64,000 nucleotides of DNA from a bacterium (GCA_024275575.1 JAJRYV010000134.1:140297-204296); one strand, 5' to 3'. Positions 23,198 to 33,263 are shown, counted from the first letter of the stretch. The notes: generated by a model from the sequence alone, not told the origin. Numbers and translations are program-made.

Positions 23198-23737
23198 GTG
23201 TCTCGAGTAGGTAAAAAAATTGTCGAATTGCCCGCAGAGGTAACCGTATCTCGCGAAGGTGAAATCGTAAGCGTTAAAGGCCCCAAAGGCGAACTCTCCG
23301 CAGCGATCAATTTGGCCATGGAAGTCAAAATCGATGGCAATCAATTGACCGTTGAACGCCCCTCTGACAGCAAGGAGCACCGATCATTGCATGGATTGTC
23401 ACGCGCACTGATCGCCAATATGGTTGAAGGTGTAACCCGCGGCTTTGAAAAGAAACTGGAAATTCGGGGCATCGGCTATCGCGCGGAAATGCGCGGCGCC
23501 AATGTCTTATTCAACCTCGGCTATTCGCACCCGATTATTTTCATTCCACCCAAATCGGTTTCTGTTAAAGCAGAGGCCAATACGAAAATCACAGTTTCCG
23601 GAATTGATAAAGAGCTGGTCGGGCATGTTGCTGCTAAAATTCGTACATTTCGCAAACCCGAGCCCTATAAAGGCAAAGGAATCCGCTATGTGGGTGAATA
23701 TGTGCGCGAAAAAGCAGGGAAGACTGCAGGAAAATAA
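23198..23737 (+). CDS. rplF: 50S ribosomal protein L6
   Basis: Two-domain protein near the sarcin-ricin loop. The 179 residues start MSRVGKKIVELPAEVTV (GTG start) and include SLHGLSRALIANMVEGVTRG and the C-terminal RKPEPYKGKGIRYVGEYVR. An 83-nt gap without a clear promoter separates it from rplR. Confidence 0.97.
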   Translation: MSRVGKKIVELPAEVTVSREGEIVSVKGPKGELSAAINLAMEVKIDGNQLTVERPSDSKEHRSLHGLSRALIANMVEGVTRGFEKKLEIRGIGYRAEMRGANVLFNLGYSHPIIFIPPKSVSVKAEANTKITVSGIDKELVGHVAAKIRTFRKPEPYKGKGIRYVGEYVREKAGKTAGK

Positions 23738-23820
23738 TTGCTGCATTAATTTTATTTTTGTATATTGGGCGCTATGCTCATTAGCTGACAAGTATCATCT
23801 AATTTATTTGGATTATTCAA

Positions 23821-24195
23821 ATGGGCTTTAAAAAGGTAAATAAAGCAACCGTCAGAGCGCGAAAGCATCGTTCTGTGAGAAAAAAAATCAGAGGGACAAG
23901 CGAGCGTCCACGTCTTCTGGTCTTCCGCAGTGCCAATAATATCTATGCACAGTTGGTCGATGATGTGAATGATAAAACCCTCACCGGTATTTCGACATTG
24001 AGCAGCAGCGTCAAAGCCGATGCAGATAAAGCCGAAGGCAAGATCGCCCGGGCAAAGCTTGTCGGGGCTGCCATTGCAGAAAAAGCAAAAGAACTGAAAA
24101 TTGAAAAAGTCGTTTTTGATCGGGGCGGATACCTGTATCATGGCCGTGTTAAAGCTTTGGCCGATGCCGCTCGTGAAGGCGGTTTAAAGTTTTAA
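23821..24195 (+). CDS. rplR: 50S ribosomal protein L18
   Basis: 5S rRNA-binding protein. The 124 residues contain [37 protein letters not shown] and the C-terminal [20 protein letters not shown], all family signatures. Confidence 0.97.
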   Translation: MGFKKVNKATVRARKHRSVRKKIRGTSERPRLLVFRSANNIYAQLVDDVNDKTLTGISTLSSSVKADADKAEGKIARAKLVGAAIAEKAKELKIEKVVFDRGGYLYHGRVKALADAAREGGLKF

Positions 24196-24211
24196 ACTGG
24201 AGTTTTGTCAA

Positions 24212-24733
24212 GTGAGCAAAGTTGAAAGATTCTCTCCCGGTGAATTCGATTTAAAGGAAAAAGTCGTCCAGATCAACCGGGTAGCCAAAGTTGTTAAAGG
24301 CGGACGGCGCTTTTCATTTAACGCCATCGTCGTTTGTGGTGATGGAAATGGGCATGTGGGCATCGGGCTTGGAAAAGCCAATGAAGTGGCTGACGCCATC
24401 GCCAAAGGCGCAGAAAACGCCAAGAAAAGTTTGAAAAAGATCCATTTGGTCCATGGCACCATCCCGCATGAGGTCAACGGTAAATATGGCGCCTGTAAAG
24501 TCTTTTTAAAACCGGCGAGCCCGGGTACCGGCGTCATCGCCGGCGGCCCGGTACGTGCGATCATGGAGGCCGCTGGTGTCACGGATATCCTTACAAAATC
24601 TATCGGCTCATCCAACCCACACAACATGGTCAAAGCGACGATGTCCGCTTTGGAGGGATTGTACAATGTTGGTGAGATCGCTCGCAAGCGGGGAATGACC
24701 GTGAGCGAATTATATACGAAAACAACGGTTTGA
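24212..24733 (+). CDS. rpsE: 30S ribosomal protein S5
   Basis: mRNA-entry and fidelity protein with a dsRBD-like N-terminal domain. The 173 residues contain [36 protein letters not shown] and [20 protein letters not shown]. The start is GTG. It lies between rplR and rpmD. Confidence 0.98.
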   Translation: MSKVERFSPGEFDLKEKVVQINRVAKVVKGGRRFSFNAIVVCGDGNGHVGIGLGKANEVADAIAKGAENAKKSLKKIHLVHGTIPHEVNGKYGACKVFLKPASPGTGVIAGGPVRAIMEAAGVTDILTKSIGSSNPHNMVKATMSALEGLYNVGEIARKRGMTVSELYTKTTV

Positions 24734-24749
24734 GCTACGGAGTCTTGAA

Positions 24750-24941
24750 ATGGCAAAAAAGCAAAAAAAACTGATTATAAAACAGGTGCGCAGCCGGATC
24801 GGCCACAAGCTGAAGCAGAAGCGCACGCTTGAAGCGCTCGGTCTGCGCCGCATCGGCCACGTTGTGGAACAGGTCGATTGTCCGCAAACCCAGGGAATGA
24901 TAAATATTGTCAGGCACCTTGTCACGGTAGATGAAGCATAA
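24750..24941 (+). CDS. rpmD: 50S ribosomal protein L30
   Basis: Small 63-residue L30 with the signature LIIKQVRSRIGHKLKQKRTL, LGLRRIGHVVEQ and the C-terminal MINIVRHLVTVDEA. This subunit is absent from some bacterial groups, so its presence here is a useful marker. Confidence 0.95.
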   Translation: MAKKQKKLIIKQVRSRIGHKLKQKRTLEALGLRRIGHVVEQVDCPQTQGMINIVRHLVTVDEA

Positions 24942-24952
24942 AAAGGTAAATC

Positions 24953-25396
24953 ATGGATCTCAGTACACTTAAATACGCTAAAAACTCGCGCAAGAATGCC
25001 AAAAAAGTTGGACGCGGTATCGGTTCGGGGCATGGTGGAACATCTTGCCGAGGCCACAAGGGCCAGAAATCACGCTCCGGCGGCAGCATCCCGCCATGGT
25101 TTGAAGGTGGCCAGATGCCTTTACAGCGCCGAGTTCCCAAACGGGGTTTTACGAATATTTTTCGCAAGACTTTTCAGGTCATCAATTTGACTGATCTGGA
25201 ACGCAAATCTGTTGAAGGTGTTGTCGGGCCGGAAAATCTCCTTGAATTGGGTTTGATTAAAAACACACGGGTGCCGGTGAAAGTTCTCGGGAACGGAGAA
25301 GTCTCAAAATCCATCGAGATTTCCGCACATAAATTTAGTCAATCTGCAATCGCGAAAATTGAGAAAGCCGGAGGGAAGGCGATACCGTTATGTTAA
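24953..25396 (+). CDS. rplO: 50S ribosomal protein L15
   Basis: Late-assembly 23S rRNA protein. The Gly/Arg-rich N-terminal half (KKVGRGIGSGHGGTSCRGHK) and FEGGQMPLQRRVPKRGFTNI are typical, as is the C-terminal IEKAGGKAIPL. It is 147 aa. Its last codons overlap the secY start by 7 nt, as in many spc operons. Confidence 0.97.
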   Translation: MDLSTLKYAKNSRKNAKKVGRGIGSGHGGTSCRGHKGQKSRSGGSIPPWFEGGQMPLQRRVPKRGFTNIFRKTFQVINLTDLERKSVEGVVGPENLLELGLIKNTRVPVKVLGNGEVSKSIEISAHKFSQSAIAKIEKAGGKAIPLC

Positions 25397-26715
25397 GCAG
25401 TCTGCAGAGTGTTTTTAAGATTCACGAACTCAGAACGCGAATTTTCTTTACGTTGGGAATTCTGATCGTCTACCGTATCGGTAGCCATATCACCCTGCCG
25501 AATGTCAATCCTGAAGCGCTTATGAGCTTTTTTGATCAGGCTGGTGGTGGCGGTCTGTTCGGCCTGTATGATATGTTTGTCGGTGGTGTATTCAGCCGGG
25601 CGACTATTTTCGCCCTGGGCATTATGCCTTATATTTCTGCTTCGATTATCATTCAGCTTCTCGGTGCGGTCATGCCCTATTTTCAGCGCCTGCAGAAGCA
25701 GGGGCAGGAAGGGCAGCGCAAAATTACCCAGTATTCACGCTATGGCACAGTGGCGATTTCTCTGATGCAAGCATATGGTGTTAGTGTTTTTATCGAAAGC
25801 ATCACGACCAACCAGGGCTTGCCGGTGGTGCCAAACCCCGGCTGGTCATTTCGTATTATGACGATGATTATCCTCGCAAGTGGAACCGTGCTGATCATGT
25901 GGTTTGGCGAGCAATTGACCGAACGTGGCGTCGGCAACGGTATCAGCCTGATCATTTTTGTTGGCATTATCGCCCGCTTTCCCAACTCGGTTCTCGATGA
26001 ATGGCAACAACTTATCGGTGACAACCGCTCACTCATCGTTGAGGTCGCTCTGCTCGCTGTCATGGTAACGTGTATCGGTTTTGTAACCATGCTAACGCAG
26101 GGCACACGGAAAATTCCGGTGCAATATGCAAAACGTGTTGTCGGGCGTAAAATATACGGCGGGCAGAGCACGCATATTCCCCTTCGCGTCAATACGGCCG
26201 GTGTTATGCCGATCATCTTCGCCCAATCTCTGATGTTTGTGCCGCAGACAATCACCTCTTTTTTCCCGGATAGCGAAATTATGGGATTGGTGAACATCTA
26301 TTTTAATATGAATTCGGGAGTCTATCAGGTTGTCTATGCGTTGCTGATTATTTTCTTTACTTATTTTTATACGGCAATCGCCTTCAATCCTGTCGACGTA
26401 GCCGATAACATGAAAAAACACGGGGGATTTATTCCTGGTGTCCGCCCTGGAAAGAAGACCGCAGAATACATCGATAACATTCTGACGCGAGTGACATTGC
26501 CCGGCTCTTTTTTCCTCGCTCTTGTCGCTGTTCTTCCATACTTCATCATTAAATTTACGAATGTCTCTTATAGCTACGCGTCCTTTTTTGGTGGAACATC
26601 CTTGTTGATTATCGTCGGAGTCGCACTCGATACATTACAGCAAATGGAATCACACCTGCTTATGCGTCACTATGATGGTTTCATGAAGGGTGGGAAAATA
26701 AAAGGCAGACGATAA
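25390..26715 (+). CDS. secY: Preprotein translocase subunit SecY
   Basis: Channel subunit of the Sec translocase, inner membrane, about ten transmembrane helices over 441 aa. Signatures: LGIMPYISASIIIQLLGAVM near residue 75, ERGVGNGISLIIFVGI near 178 and IPLRVNTAGVMPIIFAQSLM near 260. It is coupled to rplO by overlap. Its partner SecE is at the start of the window. Confidence 0.98.
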   Translation: MLSSLQSVFKIHELRTRIFFTLGILIVYRIGSHITLPNVNPEALMSFFDQAGGGGLFGLYDMFVGGVFSRATIFALGIMPYISASIIIQLLGAVMPYFQRLQKQGQEGQRKITQYSRYGTVAISLMQAYGVSVFIESITTNQGLPVVPNPGWSFRIMTMIILASGTVLIMWFGEQLTERGVGNGISLIIFVGIIARFPNSVLDEWQQLIGDNRSLIVEVALLAVMVTCIGFVTMLTQGTRKIPVQYAKRVVGRKIYGGQSTHIPLRVNTAGVMPIIFAQSLMFVPQTITSFFPDSEIMGLVNIYFNMNSGVYQVVYALLIIFFTYFYTAIAFNPVDVADNMKKHGGFIPGVRPGKKTAEYIDNILTRVTLPGSFFLALVAVLPYFIIKFTNVSYSYASFFGGTSLLIIVGVALDTLQQMESHLLMRHYDGFMKGGKIKGRR

Positions 26716-26739
26716 GCACAAATTAAGCATATTGCCCAA

Positions 26740-27405
26740 ATGGAACTCATTTTTATCGGCTATCCAGGGTCGGGAAAAGGAACACAAGCCTCATACCTGG
26801 CAGAAAAATACGGTATACCACAGATCTCAACAGGCGATATCCTGCGGCAGGCTGTCGCCGGGAAAACGCCCCTGGGTGTTGAGGCAAAAAGGGCGATGGA
26901 TGCCGGAGAACTCGTGCCTGATGCCGTGGTGATCGGTATGATCGAGGAAAGGCTGAAAGCGTCCGACGCTCAAAAAGGATTTATCCTTGACGGTTTTCCT
27001 CGCACGATTAAACAGGCGCAGGAATTCGACCGGATTCTGTATAAGATCGACCGTCAAATAAAGGTGGTACTCTCTCTCGAAGTTTCAAAACAACGGATTT
27101 TCAAGCGCCTGACAAGCCGGAGAGTGTGCTCGAATTGCAATCATATTTATAATTTGATATATGATCCGCCGCCGGAAAACGGCGTGTGTATCAGCTGCGG
27201 AAAAGCAGCATCGTTCTTTCAAAGAGATGATGATAAGGAAACAACAGTTCAGCACCGCATGGATGTTTATGAAGAGCTGACCCAGCCTTTGAAAAAATAC
27301 TATGACGGTCAGGGTAAACTCGCAGAGGTTGATGGTTCGTTGAATATTGAAAAAGTTCGCGAACAGATTCTGGCGATTACCGAGGCTGCCGGAAAAGAGA
27401 AATGA
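26740..27405 (+). CDS. adk: Adenylate kinase, zinc-lid type
   Basis: ATP + AMP to 2 ADP. The 221 residues show the P-loop GYPGSGKGT at 7-15, the NMP-binding QISTGDILRQAV, and a lid with CSNC and CISC pairs (residues about 130-153) that would bind zinc, as in many Gram-positive and FCB enzymes. It follows secY and overlaps map by 4 nt. Confidence 0.97.
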   Translation: MELIFIGYPGSGKGTQASYLAEKYGIPQISTGDILRQAVAGKTPLGVEAKRAMDAGELVPDAVVIGMIEERLKASDAQKGFILDGFPRTIKQAQEFDRILYKIDRQIKVVLSLEVSKQRIFKRLTSRRVCSNCNHIYNLIYDPPPENGVCISCGKAASFFQRDDDKETTVQHRMDVYEELTQPLKKYYDGQGKLAEVDGSLNIEKVREQILAITEAAGKEK

Positions 27406-28151
27406 TTCACATTCGGAATCAAAGCGAAATAGAAAAAATCCGCGAGAGCTGTAAAATTGTTGTCGACTCCATTTTAAAAGCCGGGCAGGCGCTTGAAGAA
27501 GGGATAACTTCGAAAGCCCTGGATACGATTATCGAAAAAACTATCCGCTCTCACGGCGGCGAACCGGCATTCAAAGGCTATCACGGCTTTCCCGCTTCAG
27601 CTTGCATTTCCCTGAATGAAGCTGTCGTACACGGTATCCCGGATGAAGCACCGATTCCATCGGGAACAGTGGTTAAAATCGATGTCGGTGTTAAGAAAAA
27701 CGGTTATTTCGGTGATGCCGCAAAATCGTTTTGCGTCGGCGATGTTTCCGAAGAAACGAAGAAGCTTTTGAATATAACCCGTGAGGCGCTCTATAAAGCA
27801 ATTGATGTCGCCCATTGGGGAAATCGCTTGTCAGATATCTCCCATGCAGTTCAGAGCTATGTTGAAAAGCATGGATATTCCGTCGTCCGCCAGTTGGTGG
27901 GGCATGGCATCGGCACCGAGTTGCATGAGGAACCACAAGTTCCAAACTATGGCAAACCGGGGCGCGGCCCGCGGCTGAAACCGGGAATGATTCTCGCTAT
28001 CGAACCGATGATTAATATCGGCGGCAGCGAAGTTGTCACGGCGGATGATGGGTGGACGGTTGTAACGGCAGATTCATCTATGTCAGCCCATTTCGAACAT
28101 ACAGTTGCTGTTGGCAGGGAATCCGCTGAAATACTAACACAAGGTTTATAA
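27402..28151 (+). CDS. map: Methionine aminopeptidase, type I
   Basis: Removes the initiator methionine from nascent proteins. The 249 residues carry the five metal ligands of the family: the Asp pair in [17 protein letters not shown], His in [18 protein letters not shown], Glu in AIEPMINI and Glu in AHFEHTVAV. It has no N-terminal zinc-finger extension. It is coupled to adk by ATGA. Confidence 0.97.
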   Translation: MIHIRNQSEIEKIRESCKIVVDSILKAGQALEEGITSKALDTIIEKTIRSHGGEPAFKGYHGFPASACISLNEAVVHGIPDEAPIPSGTVVKIDVGVKKNGYFGDAAKSFCVGDVSEETKKLLNITREALYKAIDVAHWGNRLSDISHAVQSYVEKHGYSVVRQLVGHGIGTELHEEPQVPNYGKPGRGPRLKPGMILAIEPMINIGGSEVVTADDGWTVVTADSSMSAHFEHTVAVGRESAEILTQGL

Positions 28152-28156
28152 TACAC

Positions 28157-28375
28157 ATGGCAAAAGAAGAAGCAATAAGGGTTGACGGCACCATTTACGA
28201 AACCTTGCCAAATGCATCTTTTCGTGTCGAGCTTGAAAATGGGCACAAGGTTTTAGCGCATATTTCAGGGAAAATGCGGATGCATTTCATCAAGATTTTA
28301 CCCGGTGATAAAGTAACGGTTGAATTGTCTCCTTATGATCTTTCAAGAGGCCGTATCGTCTATCGCTACAAATAA
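28157..28375 (+). CDS. infA: Translation initiation factor IF-1
   Basis: A-site-binding OB-fold initiation factor, 72 aa, with [38 protein letters not shown] and the C-terminal [12 protein letters not shown]. It is five nt behind map, in its usual place before rpmJ. Confidence 0.98.
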   Translation: MAKEEAIRVDGTIYETLPNASFRVELENGHKVLAHISGKMRMHFIKILPGDKVTVELSPYDLSRGRIVYRYK

Positions 28376-28389
28376 GCAGGAAAACGACC

Positions 28390-28503
28390 ATGAAAGTAAG
28401 ATCTTCCGTAAAAAAGATGTGTGATGCGTGCAAAATTATCAAAAGAAAAGGTAAGATTCGCGTCATCTGCAAAAATCCGCGCCATAAGCAGCGCCAGGGA
28501 TAA
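28390..28503 (+). CDS. rpmJ: 50S ribosomal protein L36, zinc-binding type
   Basis: Below the ORF-track length cut-off. The 37-residue product [20 protein letters not shown] continues to [11 protein letters not shown] and holds the C-x2-C...C...H zinc site of the classic short L36. It starts 14 nt after infA and lies between infA and rpsM, the standard position. Confidence 0.96.
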   Translation: MKVRSSVKKMCDACKIIKRKGKIRVICKNPRHKQRQG

Positions 28504-28528
28504 CTAACGAGAATATTGGAGGAGTATC

Positions 28529-28900
28529 TTGGCTCGTATACAAGGCATTGACCTTCCACGTGATAAGAGACTTGAAATCGCATTGACATATATTTATGGT
28601 ATTGGACGCAAGTCAGCCAGAGAAATTCTCACCAAGGCTGATGTCGATCCGAACCTGCGCGTTAAGGATATGTCAAGTGAAGACATCGCACAAATTCGTG
28701 CCGTAATCGGCGCCGAATACAAAGTGGAAGGCGCCCTTCGCACTGAAGTTCAAATGAATATCAAGCGCCTGATGGACATTGGTTGCTATCGCGGCATTCG
28801 CCATCGCCGTGGTTTGCCGGTTCGTGGGCAAAGAACCTCAACCAACGCGCGTACGCGAAAAGGTAAAAAGCGTACTTCTGGAATCGGTAAAAAACGTTAA
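28529..28900 (+). CDS. rpsM: 30S ribosomal protein S13
   Basis: 30S head protein that contacts P-site tRNA. It begins [20 protein letters not shown] (TTG start behind GGAGGAG) and ends with the basic tail [20 protein letters not shown] and KGKKRTSG. It is 123 aa. First gene of the alpha-operon set rpsM-rpsK-rpsD-rpoA-rplQ. Confidence 0.98.
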   Translation: MARIQGIDLPRDKRLEIALTYIYGIGRKSAREILTKADVDPNLRVKDMSSEDIAQIRAVIGAEYKVEGALRTEVQMNIKRLMDIGCYRGIRHRRGLPVRGQRTSTNARTRKGKKRTSGIGKKR

Positions 28901-28940
28901 GCGGAAATTTTGATTCAAGAATAAACTATGGAGTACTCCA

Positions 28941-29330
28941 TTGGCTAGTTCAAAAGGAAAAAAAACAAAAAAACGTGAAAAGGTCGATACAAATGGCCTG
29001 GCGACAGTCCATGCCACGTTTAACAATACGATCATTTCGCTGAGTGATGTTTACGGCAATACCATCTCCTGGGCATCCGGCGGCAAAGTTGGCTTCAAAG
29101 GCTCGAGAAAATCGACGCCGTTTGCTGCGCAGGTTGCTGCTGAGAATGCCGCAAAAATTGCTATGGATCTCGGCCTGAGGCGGATCGAAGTTTTAATTAA
29201 AGGCCCGGGTGCCGGCCGCGAATCAGCCGTGCGTTCTTTGCAAGCTGCCGGGCTGGAAATAACTGCGATTAAAGATGTAACCCCAATCCCCCACAACGGG
29301 TGTCGTCCTCCCAAACGTCGCAGGGTCTAA
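28941..29330 (+). CDS. rpsK: 30S ribosomal protein S11
   Basis: 30S platform protein. The 129 residues include [40 protein letters not shown] and the C-terminal [16 protein letters not shown]. The start is TTG 28941 with ATGGAG upstream; the extra N-terminal [12 protein letters not shown] is lysine-rich, as is common. Confidence 0.97.
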   Translation: MASSKGKKTKKREKVDTNGLATVHATFNNTIISLSDVYGNTISWASGGKVGFKGSRKSTPFAAQVAAENAAKIAMDLGLRRIEVLIKGPGAGRESAVRSLQAAGLEITAIKDVTPIPHNGCRPPKRRRV

Positions 29331-29380
29331 TTTTATAATTCGTTGAAACTCAAATTAATGGGTTGGAGGTTTTAAAATAT

Positions 29381-30010
29381 ATGGCACGCTACACAGGGCC
29401 TGTATGCAAGCTTTGCCGCCGCGAAGCACAAAAATTGTTTCTTAAAGGTGCAAAATGTTCCTCGCCAAAGTGCCCGATTGAAACAAAAAATTTTCCTCCC
29501 GGGCAACACGGACGCGGTCGATTTCAGAAGAAATCTGAATACGGCATCCAGTTGCGGGAGAAACAAAAAATGCGCCGCATGTACGGCTTGCTCGAAGCGC
29601 AGTTTAGAAATTATTATGAAAAAGCCAACAAACAAAGCGGTATTACAGGCGAAAACCTGCTTAAATCGCTTGAACGCCGGCTGGATAACATCGTCTACCG
29701 CCTGGGCTTTGCCCCATCGCGCAAAGCTGCTCGCCAACTGGTGCGGCATCGCCATTTTCTTGTCAATGGACGCCGCGTTGATATCCCCTCATTTCAGGTG
29801 AAACCGGGCGATGAAATCAAAGTTCGCGAAAGCAGTAAAAAACTCGAACTTATCCACCAATCCCTGCGCCGTTTGCGGGAGGGGCGTCAGTTGCCCTGGC
29901 TTGACTTGAACAAACCTCAGCTCACAGGCACATTGCTGGAAATCCCGGCACGGGCTGATATCCCTGTTGAAGTCAATGAATCGTTAATCGTCGAGCTTTA
30001 CTCGAAATAA
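29381..30010 (+). CDS. rpsD: 30S ribosomal protein S4, zinc-binding form
   Basis: 16S rRNA assembly initiator with an S4 RNA-binding domain. The N-terminus [20 protein letters not shown] then CSSPKCPIE gives four zinc-ligand cysteines (C+ form). The S4 domain ([20 protein letters not shown]) begins near residue 94. The track start TTG 29363 lies in the ribosome site GGTTGGAGG; ATG 29381 gives the normal 209 aa. Confidence 0.97.
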   Translation: MARYTGPVCKLCRREAQKLFLKGAKCSSPKCPIETKNFPPGQHGRGRFQKKSEYGIQLREKQKMRRMYGLLEAQFRNYYEKANKQSGITGENLLKSLERRLDNIVYRLGFAPSRKAARQLVRHRHFLVNGRRVDIPSFQVKPGDEIKVRESSKKLELIHQSLRRLREGRQLPWLDLNKPQLTGTLLEIPARADIPVEVNESLIVELYSK

Positions 30011-30061
30011 GAGTTTGCTTTCTACACTTAGGACTTTTTACAAATATATGGAGATATTTCT

Positions 30062-31048
30062 ATGAATTGGCCTAATCTTCAAATGCCAGATACCGTGGAG
30101 ATTGATGATTCTGTATATTCAACCACATTTGGCCGTTTCATAGTTCAGCCGCTTGAACGTGGATTTGGCACGACGCTGGGCAACGCATTGCGACGCGTTT
30201 TGCTTTCCAGCCTGCCCGGCGCTGCGATTACACAGGTTAAAATTGATGGTGTTCACCATGAATTTTCTACGGTTCCGGGAATGGTTGAGGATGTAGCGGA
30301 CCTCATTCTCAACCTCAAGCAGGTGCGCTTTAAAATGATCAACAAAAAACCGGATAAGGTGGTGATTGAGGCGAATGGCCCGGGCATCATCAAAGCCGGT
30401 GATTTGCAGAACGGCACCACGGATTTTGAAATACTTAACCCTGATCTGCATTTGGCAACTCTCGATAAAGAAGCAAATCTGCGCATGGAATTGCGGATCG
30501 GCCGCGGACACGGCTATGTTCCTTCCGAGGAAAACAAATTGCCCGATCAACCCATCGGAACAATCGCGATCGATGCCATTTTTACACCGGTCATGAATGT
30601 GAGTTATTTTATCGAAAATACACGAGTTGGACAACGAACAGATTATGAAAAACTCATTCTTGAAATAACTACCGACGGCAGTATCACACCTGATGATACA
30701 CTGACTTACGCAAATAAAATACTGCTCGAACATATCCAGATTTTTATTAATTTTGACATCGAACCAGAAGAAGAAGAACCGGATGAAGTGGATGAAGAAG
30801 TTCTGCGTATTCGAAAATTGCTGAAAATGCCCGTCGATGAGCTGGAATTGTCGGTGCGCTCACATAACTGCCTGATGGCTGCCAATATCAAAACAATTGG
30901 TGATCTCGTTTCGAGAGATGAAGCTGTCATGCTGAAATTCAGAAATTTTGGCCGCAAGTCATTACAGGAATTAACGCAGATTCTCGATGAGAAAAACCTT
31001 CATTTTGGGTTTGATGTCGAAAAATACCTCAAGAATGATGAAGAATGA
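30062..31048 (+). CDS. rpoA: DNA-directed RNA polymerase subunit alpha
   Basis: Assembly platform of RNA polymerase, 328 aa. The N-terminal domain includes FVVQPLERGF-like FIVQPLERGFGTTLGNALRR and LLSSLPGAAITQVKIDGVHH. A Glu-rich linker near residue 235 leads to the C-terminal DNA/activator-binding domain (ELSVRSHNCLMAANIKTIGD; FRNFGRKSLQEL). Confidence 0.98.
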   Translation: MNWPNLQMPDTVEIDDSVYSTTFGRFIVQPLERGFGTTLGNALRRVLLSSLPGAAITQVKIDGVHHEFSTVPGMVEDVADLILNLKQVRFKMINKKPDKVVIEANGPGIIKAGDLQNGTTDFEILNPDLHLATLDKEANLRMELRIGRGHGYVPSEENKLPDQPIGTIAIDAIFTPVMNVSYFIENTRVGQRTDYEKLILEITTDGSITPDDTLTYANKILLEHIQIFINFDIEPEEEEPDEVDEEVLRIRKLLKMPVDELELSVRSHNCLMAANIKTIGDLVSRDEAVMLKFRNFGRKSLQELTQILDEKNLHFGFDVEKYLKNDEE

Positions 31049-31076
31049 TCAAAAATCATAAAAAGGGCTTAATTTT

Positions 31077-31559
31077 ATGCGACACGGCAAAGATCATAAA
31101 AAATTAGGGCGCACTGCAAGTCACCGCCGCGCCATGCTTTCAAATCTGGTTGCTTCGCTTTTTCAACATAAGCAGATTCGTACCACTCTGGCAAAAGCCA
31201 AAGAAGGACGCCGCTATGCAGAACGTTGCATCACTTTTGGCAAAAAAGGCACGGTTGCAGCACGACGCCATGTTTACAAGTTTATCCCGCAACGTAAGAT
31301 AATTCAGCTTCTATTTGATGACATCGCACCTGCCTTTGCAGAACGCGCCGGTGGTTACACACGTATCGTTAAACTTGGCCGCCGGCAAGGCGATGGCGCT
31401 GAAATCGTTATTCTTGAGCTCGTCGGATACGAAGGCGCACAGCTTGAAAAACAGCACCAGGCTGCCGAAAAACGTGCCGAGAGAAAGAAACGCCGGGAAG
31501 AAGACGAAAAAGCTGAAGCAAAATCAGCACCGTCACAGACTGGCGAAGCCACTCAGTAA
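31077..31559 (+). CDS. rplQ: 50S ribosomal protein L17
   Basis: Tunnel-exit region protein. Residues 1-120 are typical: MRHGKDHKKLGRTASHRRAM and LFQHKQIRTTLAKAKEGRRY. The C-terminus then adds about 40 charged residues (EKRAERKKRREEDEKAEAKS), making 160 aa against about 120 in short forms. Last gene of the r-protein cluster, followed by a strong terminator. Confidence 0.96.
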   Translation: MRHGKDHKKLGRTASHRRAMLSNLVASLFQHKQIRTTLAKAKEGRRYAERCITFGKKGTVAARRHVYKFIPQRKIIQLLFDDIAPAFAERAGGYTRIVKLGRRQGDGAEIVILELVGYEGAQLEKQHQAAEKRAERKKRREEDEKAEAKSAPSQTGEATQ

Positions 31560-31601
31560 GCAATGCCTTTTTGATTCGGTTATGTTTTGATCACCAGGTT
31601 T

Positions 31602-31638
31602 GGCCAAAAGGACAGCGTGTCTTTTTGGCCTTTTTTTT
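31602..31638 (+). terminator. Strong intrinsic terminator after rplQ
   Basis: GGCCAAAAGGACA and TGTCTTTTTGGCC form a 13-bp stem with one G-U pair around GCG, followed by eight T residues. It marks the end of the whole r-protein/RNA polymerase cluster. Confidence 0.95.
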
Positions 31639-32120
31639 GGCAGACGCTTGAAATCCGGTAGTAGCCAGGAGAACGATCGATGAAAATAGCCATTACCTGA
31701 AATCTGGTTTTAGTTGCATTCAAAAGAATGCTGTTGTAAATTCAGGCTTTTCTGCGGCAAAAAAAGACGGAACAAACTCTGCATTTTGATGGATCCAAAA
31801 TAACGATGCTATCGTTCAACAGCTTGGCCGGGATCAGACATCGTTACAGATGTCATTAATTTTATGGTTGAGCCTTTGGCTTCGCATTTGGGTGGAGCGG
31901 TGTGCCATGCTCGCTGTGGAATAAATTCCGCAGCTCTTAAAAAGCAAACCTGCCTGAAGGCGGCTCAATTAGCAAGCTCGCTTCAGCGAGGTTGAGTTTG
32001 TGCAGCTGCATGTTTGAATATATGCAGCGGACATCTTTTTGCTATCAGATTTAACTGCGGAGCTAAGGCTCCGATCAATAATTTCACATTCTAACCAATT
32101 TGAAATGCATTTGGAGTACC
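31639..32120. other. Intergenic region with small hairpins, no gene seen
   Basis: About 480 nt with no credible ORF. It holds several short inverted repeats: GACATC/GATGTC near 31835, CTCGC-TTCA-GCGAG near 31978 and GGAGC-TAAG-GCTCC near 32058. A segment near 31908 (GGAATAAATTCCGCAGCT) resembles one near 51078, suggesting a dispersed, decayed repeat. Confidence 0.4.
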
Positions 32121-33263
32121 ATGATTAAAAAATGTATCGGGTTGTTTTTTCTCGTGTTTTTGCTTTCCTGCACCGAGAAAAGCCCGCTTCCTCTCACTGC
32201 TGATGAAAACATTGGCGAAATTATCGCCAGGGATATCGTTGCAGACCTCAGTCTCGTCAGTGAACCTGAGATCATCAACACCGGCTTTAGTCAATATCTT
32301 TATCTCGGCACAGTTGATCAAAAAAAATCAGCCATTCTCATGCGCTTCGATGACTTGCCGGACAGCTCGGAAATCATTTCCGCAAAACTTGAATTGATAG
32401 CAGTAGACACACTCGTGCGAAATCAGCACCCTTTTGAAGCCGTCATTTATAAATCGCCGCAACATTTTGAATCTCTTGAAGTGACAAGTAAAAATTTTCC
32501 ATTCGGCTCATGGACGGAAGAAATGGCGCGGGCAACAGTTACAACGGCTGATACGGACACAGTGATTTTTGAGTTGAGTCCGACCTGGGTGGAAACCTGG
32601 AAAGATTCTGTCAATAATACCGGGTTTGTGATTACCACAGAGGCGTCGGATGTCGGTCGGCGTTTCGGCTCGACCTCGGATCGCAAGGTTGCACCCGTAC
32701 TAAGGCTTGTTTACAAACAAGTAAACGCGGCTCAAAACGACACCATGCTCACGGTACCGACAGCGGATACATTTATTTACGAATCAGGCCCTGCACTTGT
32801 CGACGGCCCACTTTATGTTGCCACAGGTGAGGAATACCGCTCAATTCTCAAGTTTGATCTCTCCGATATCCCGGCAAATGCCACGATCAACCAGGCAGAG
32901 TTGATATTGACGGTTGACCAGGAAAATTCTTTTCTGTCAAGTGAAGGCATAAGAATCAATGCCTTCCGTCTGAAGGAAACAGCAACCGATCCCTTTGCTG
33001 CCGATATCGACTCTTCTTTCAGTTTAAGCGTATCCGATATATCCATCAGGCCGGGTGTAGAGTCCGTCGATATGATCATGCAATTTATCACCCAGCGATG
33101 GACGCGCCAGGATACCCTGGGCTTCGACAACTACGGCATCTTGTTATTTGCACGTACAAAATATAATATATTTTCCCGGGTTGCGTTTTTCAATGTCGAT
33201 GCCGACAGTGGAAGAGCGCCAAAATTGACCTTGCACTATACAACGCCGCCAAGCTACGAATAG
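32121..33263 (+). CDS. Lipoprotein with two DNRLRE-like domains
   Basis: Predicted outer-membrane or periplasmic lipoprotein of 380 aa. The N-terminus MIKKCIGLFFLVFLLSC is a signal peptide with lipobox LLSC (Cys17). Two repeats with the pattern of DNRLRE-type surface domains follow: SAILMRFDDLPDSSEIISAK near residue 68 and YRSILKFDLSDIPANATINQ near 240. The track start lies upstream; ATG 32121 follows TTGGAG. It abuts the barrel gene downstream (10 nt), so the two probably act together. Exact function unknown. Confidence 0.7.
   Translation: MIKKCIGLFFLVFLLSCTEKSPLPLTADENIGEIIARDIVADLSLVSEPEIINTGFSQYLYLGTVDQKKSAILMRFDDLPDSSEIISAKLELIAVDTLVRNQHPFEAVIYKSPQHFESLEVTSKNFPFGSWTEEMARATVTTADTDTVIFELSPTWVETWKDSVNNTGFVITTEASDVGRRFGSTSDRKVAPVLRLVYKQVNAAQNDTMLTVPTADTFIYESGPALVDGPLYVATGEEYRSILKFDLSDIPANATINQAELILTVDQENSFLSSEGIRINAFRLKETATDPFAADIDSSFSLSVSDISIRPGVESVDMIMQFITQRWTRQDTLGFDNYGILLFARTKYNIFSRVAFFNVDADSGRAPKLTLHYTTPPSYE

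Noticed and set aside
23738-23820. Promoter in the rplF-rplR gap
   Set aside because: Only weak -35/-10 matches; the gap is more likely a plain operon spacer.
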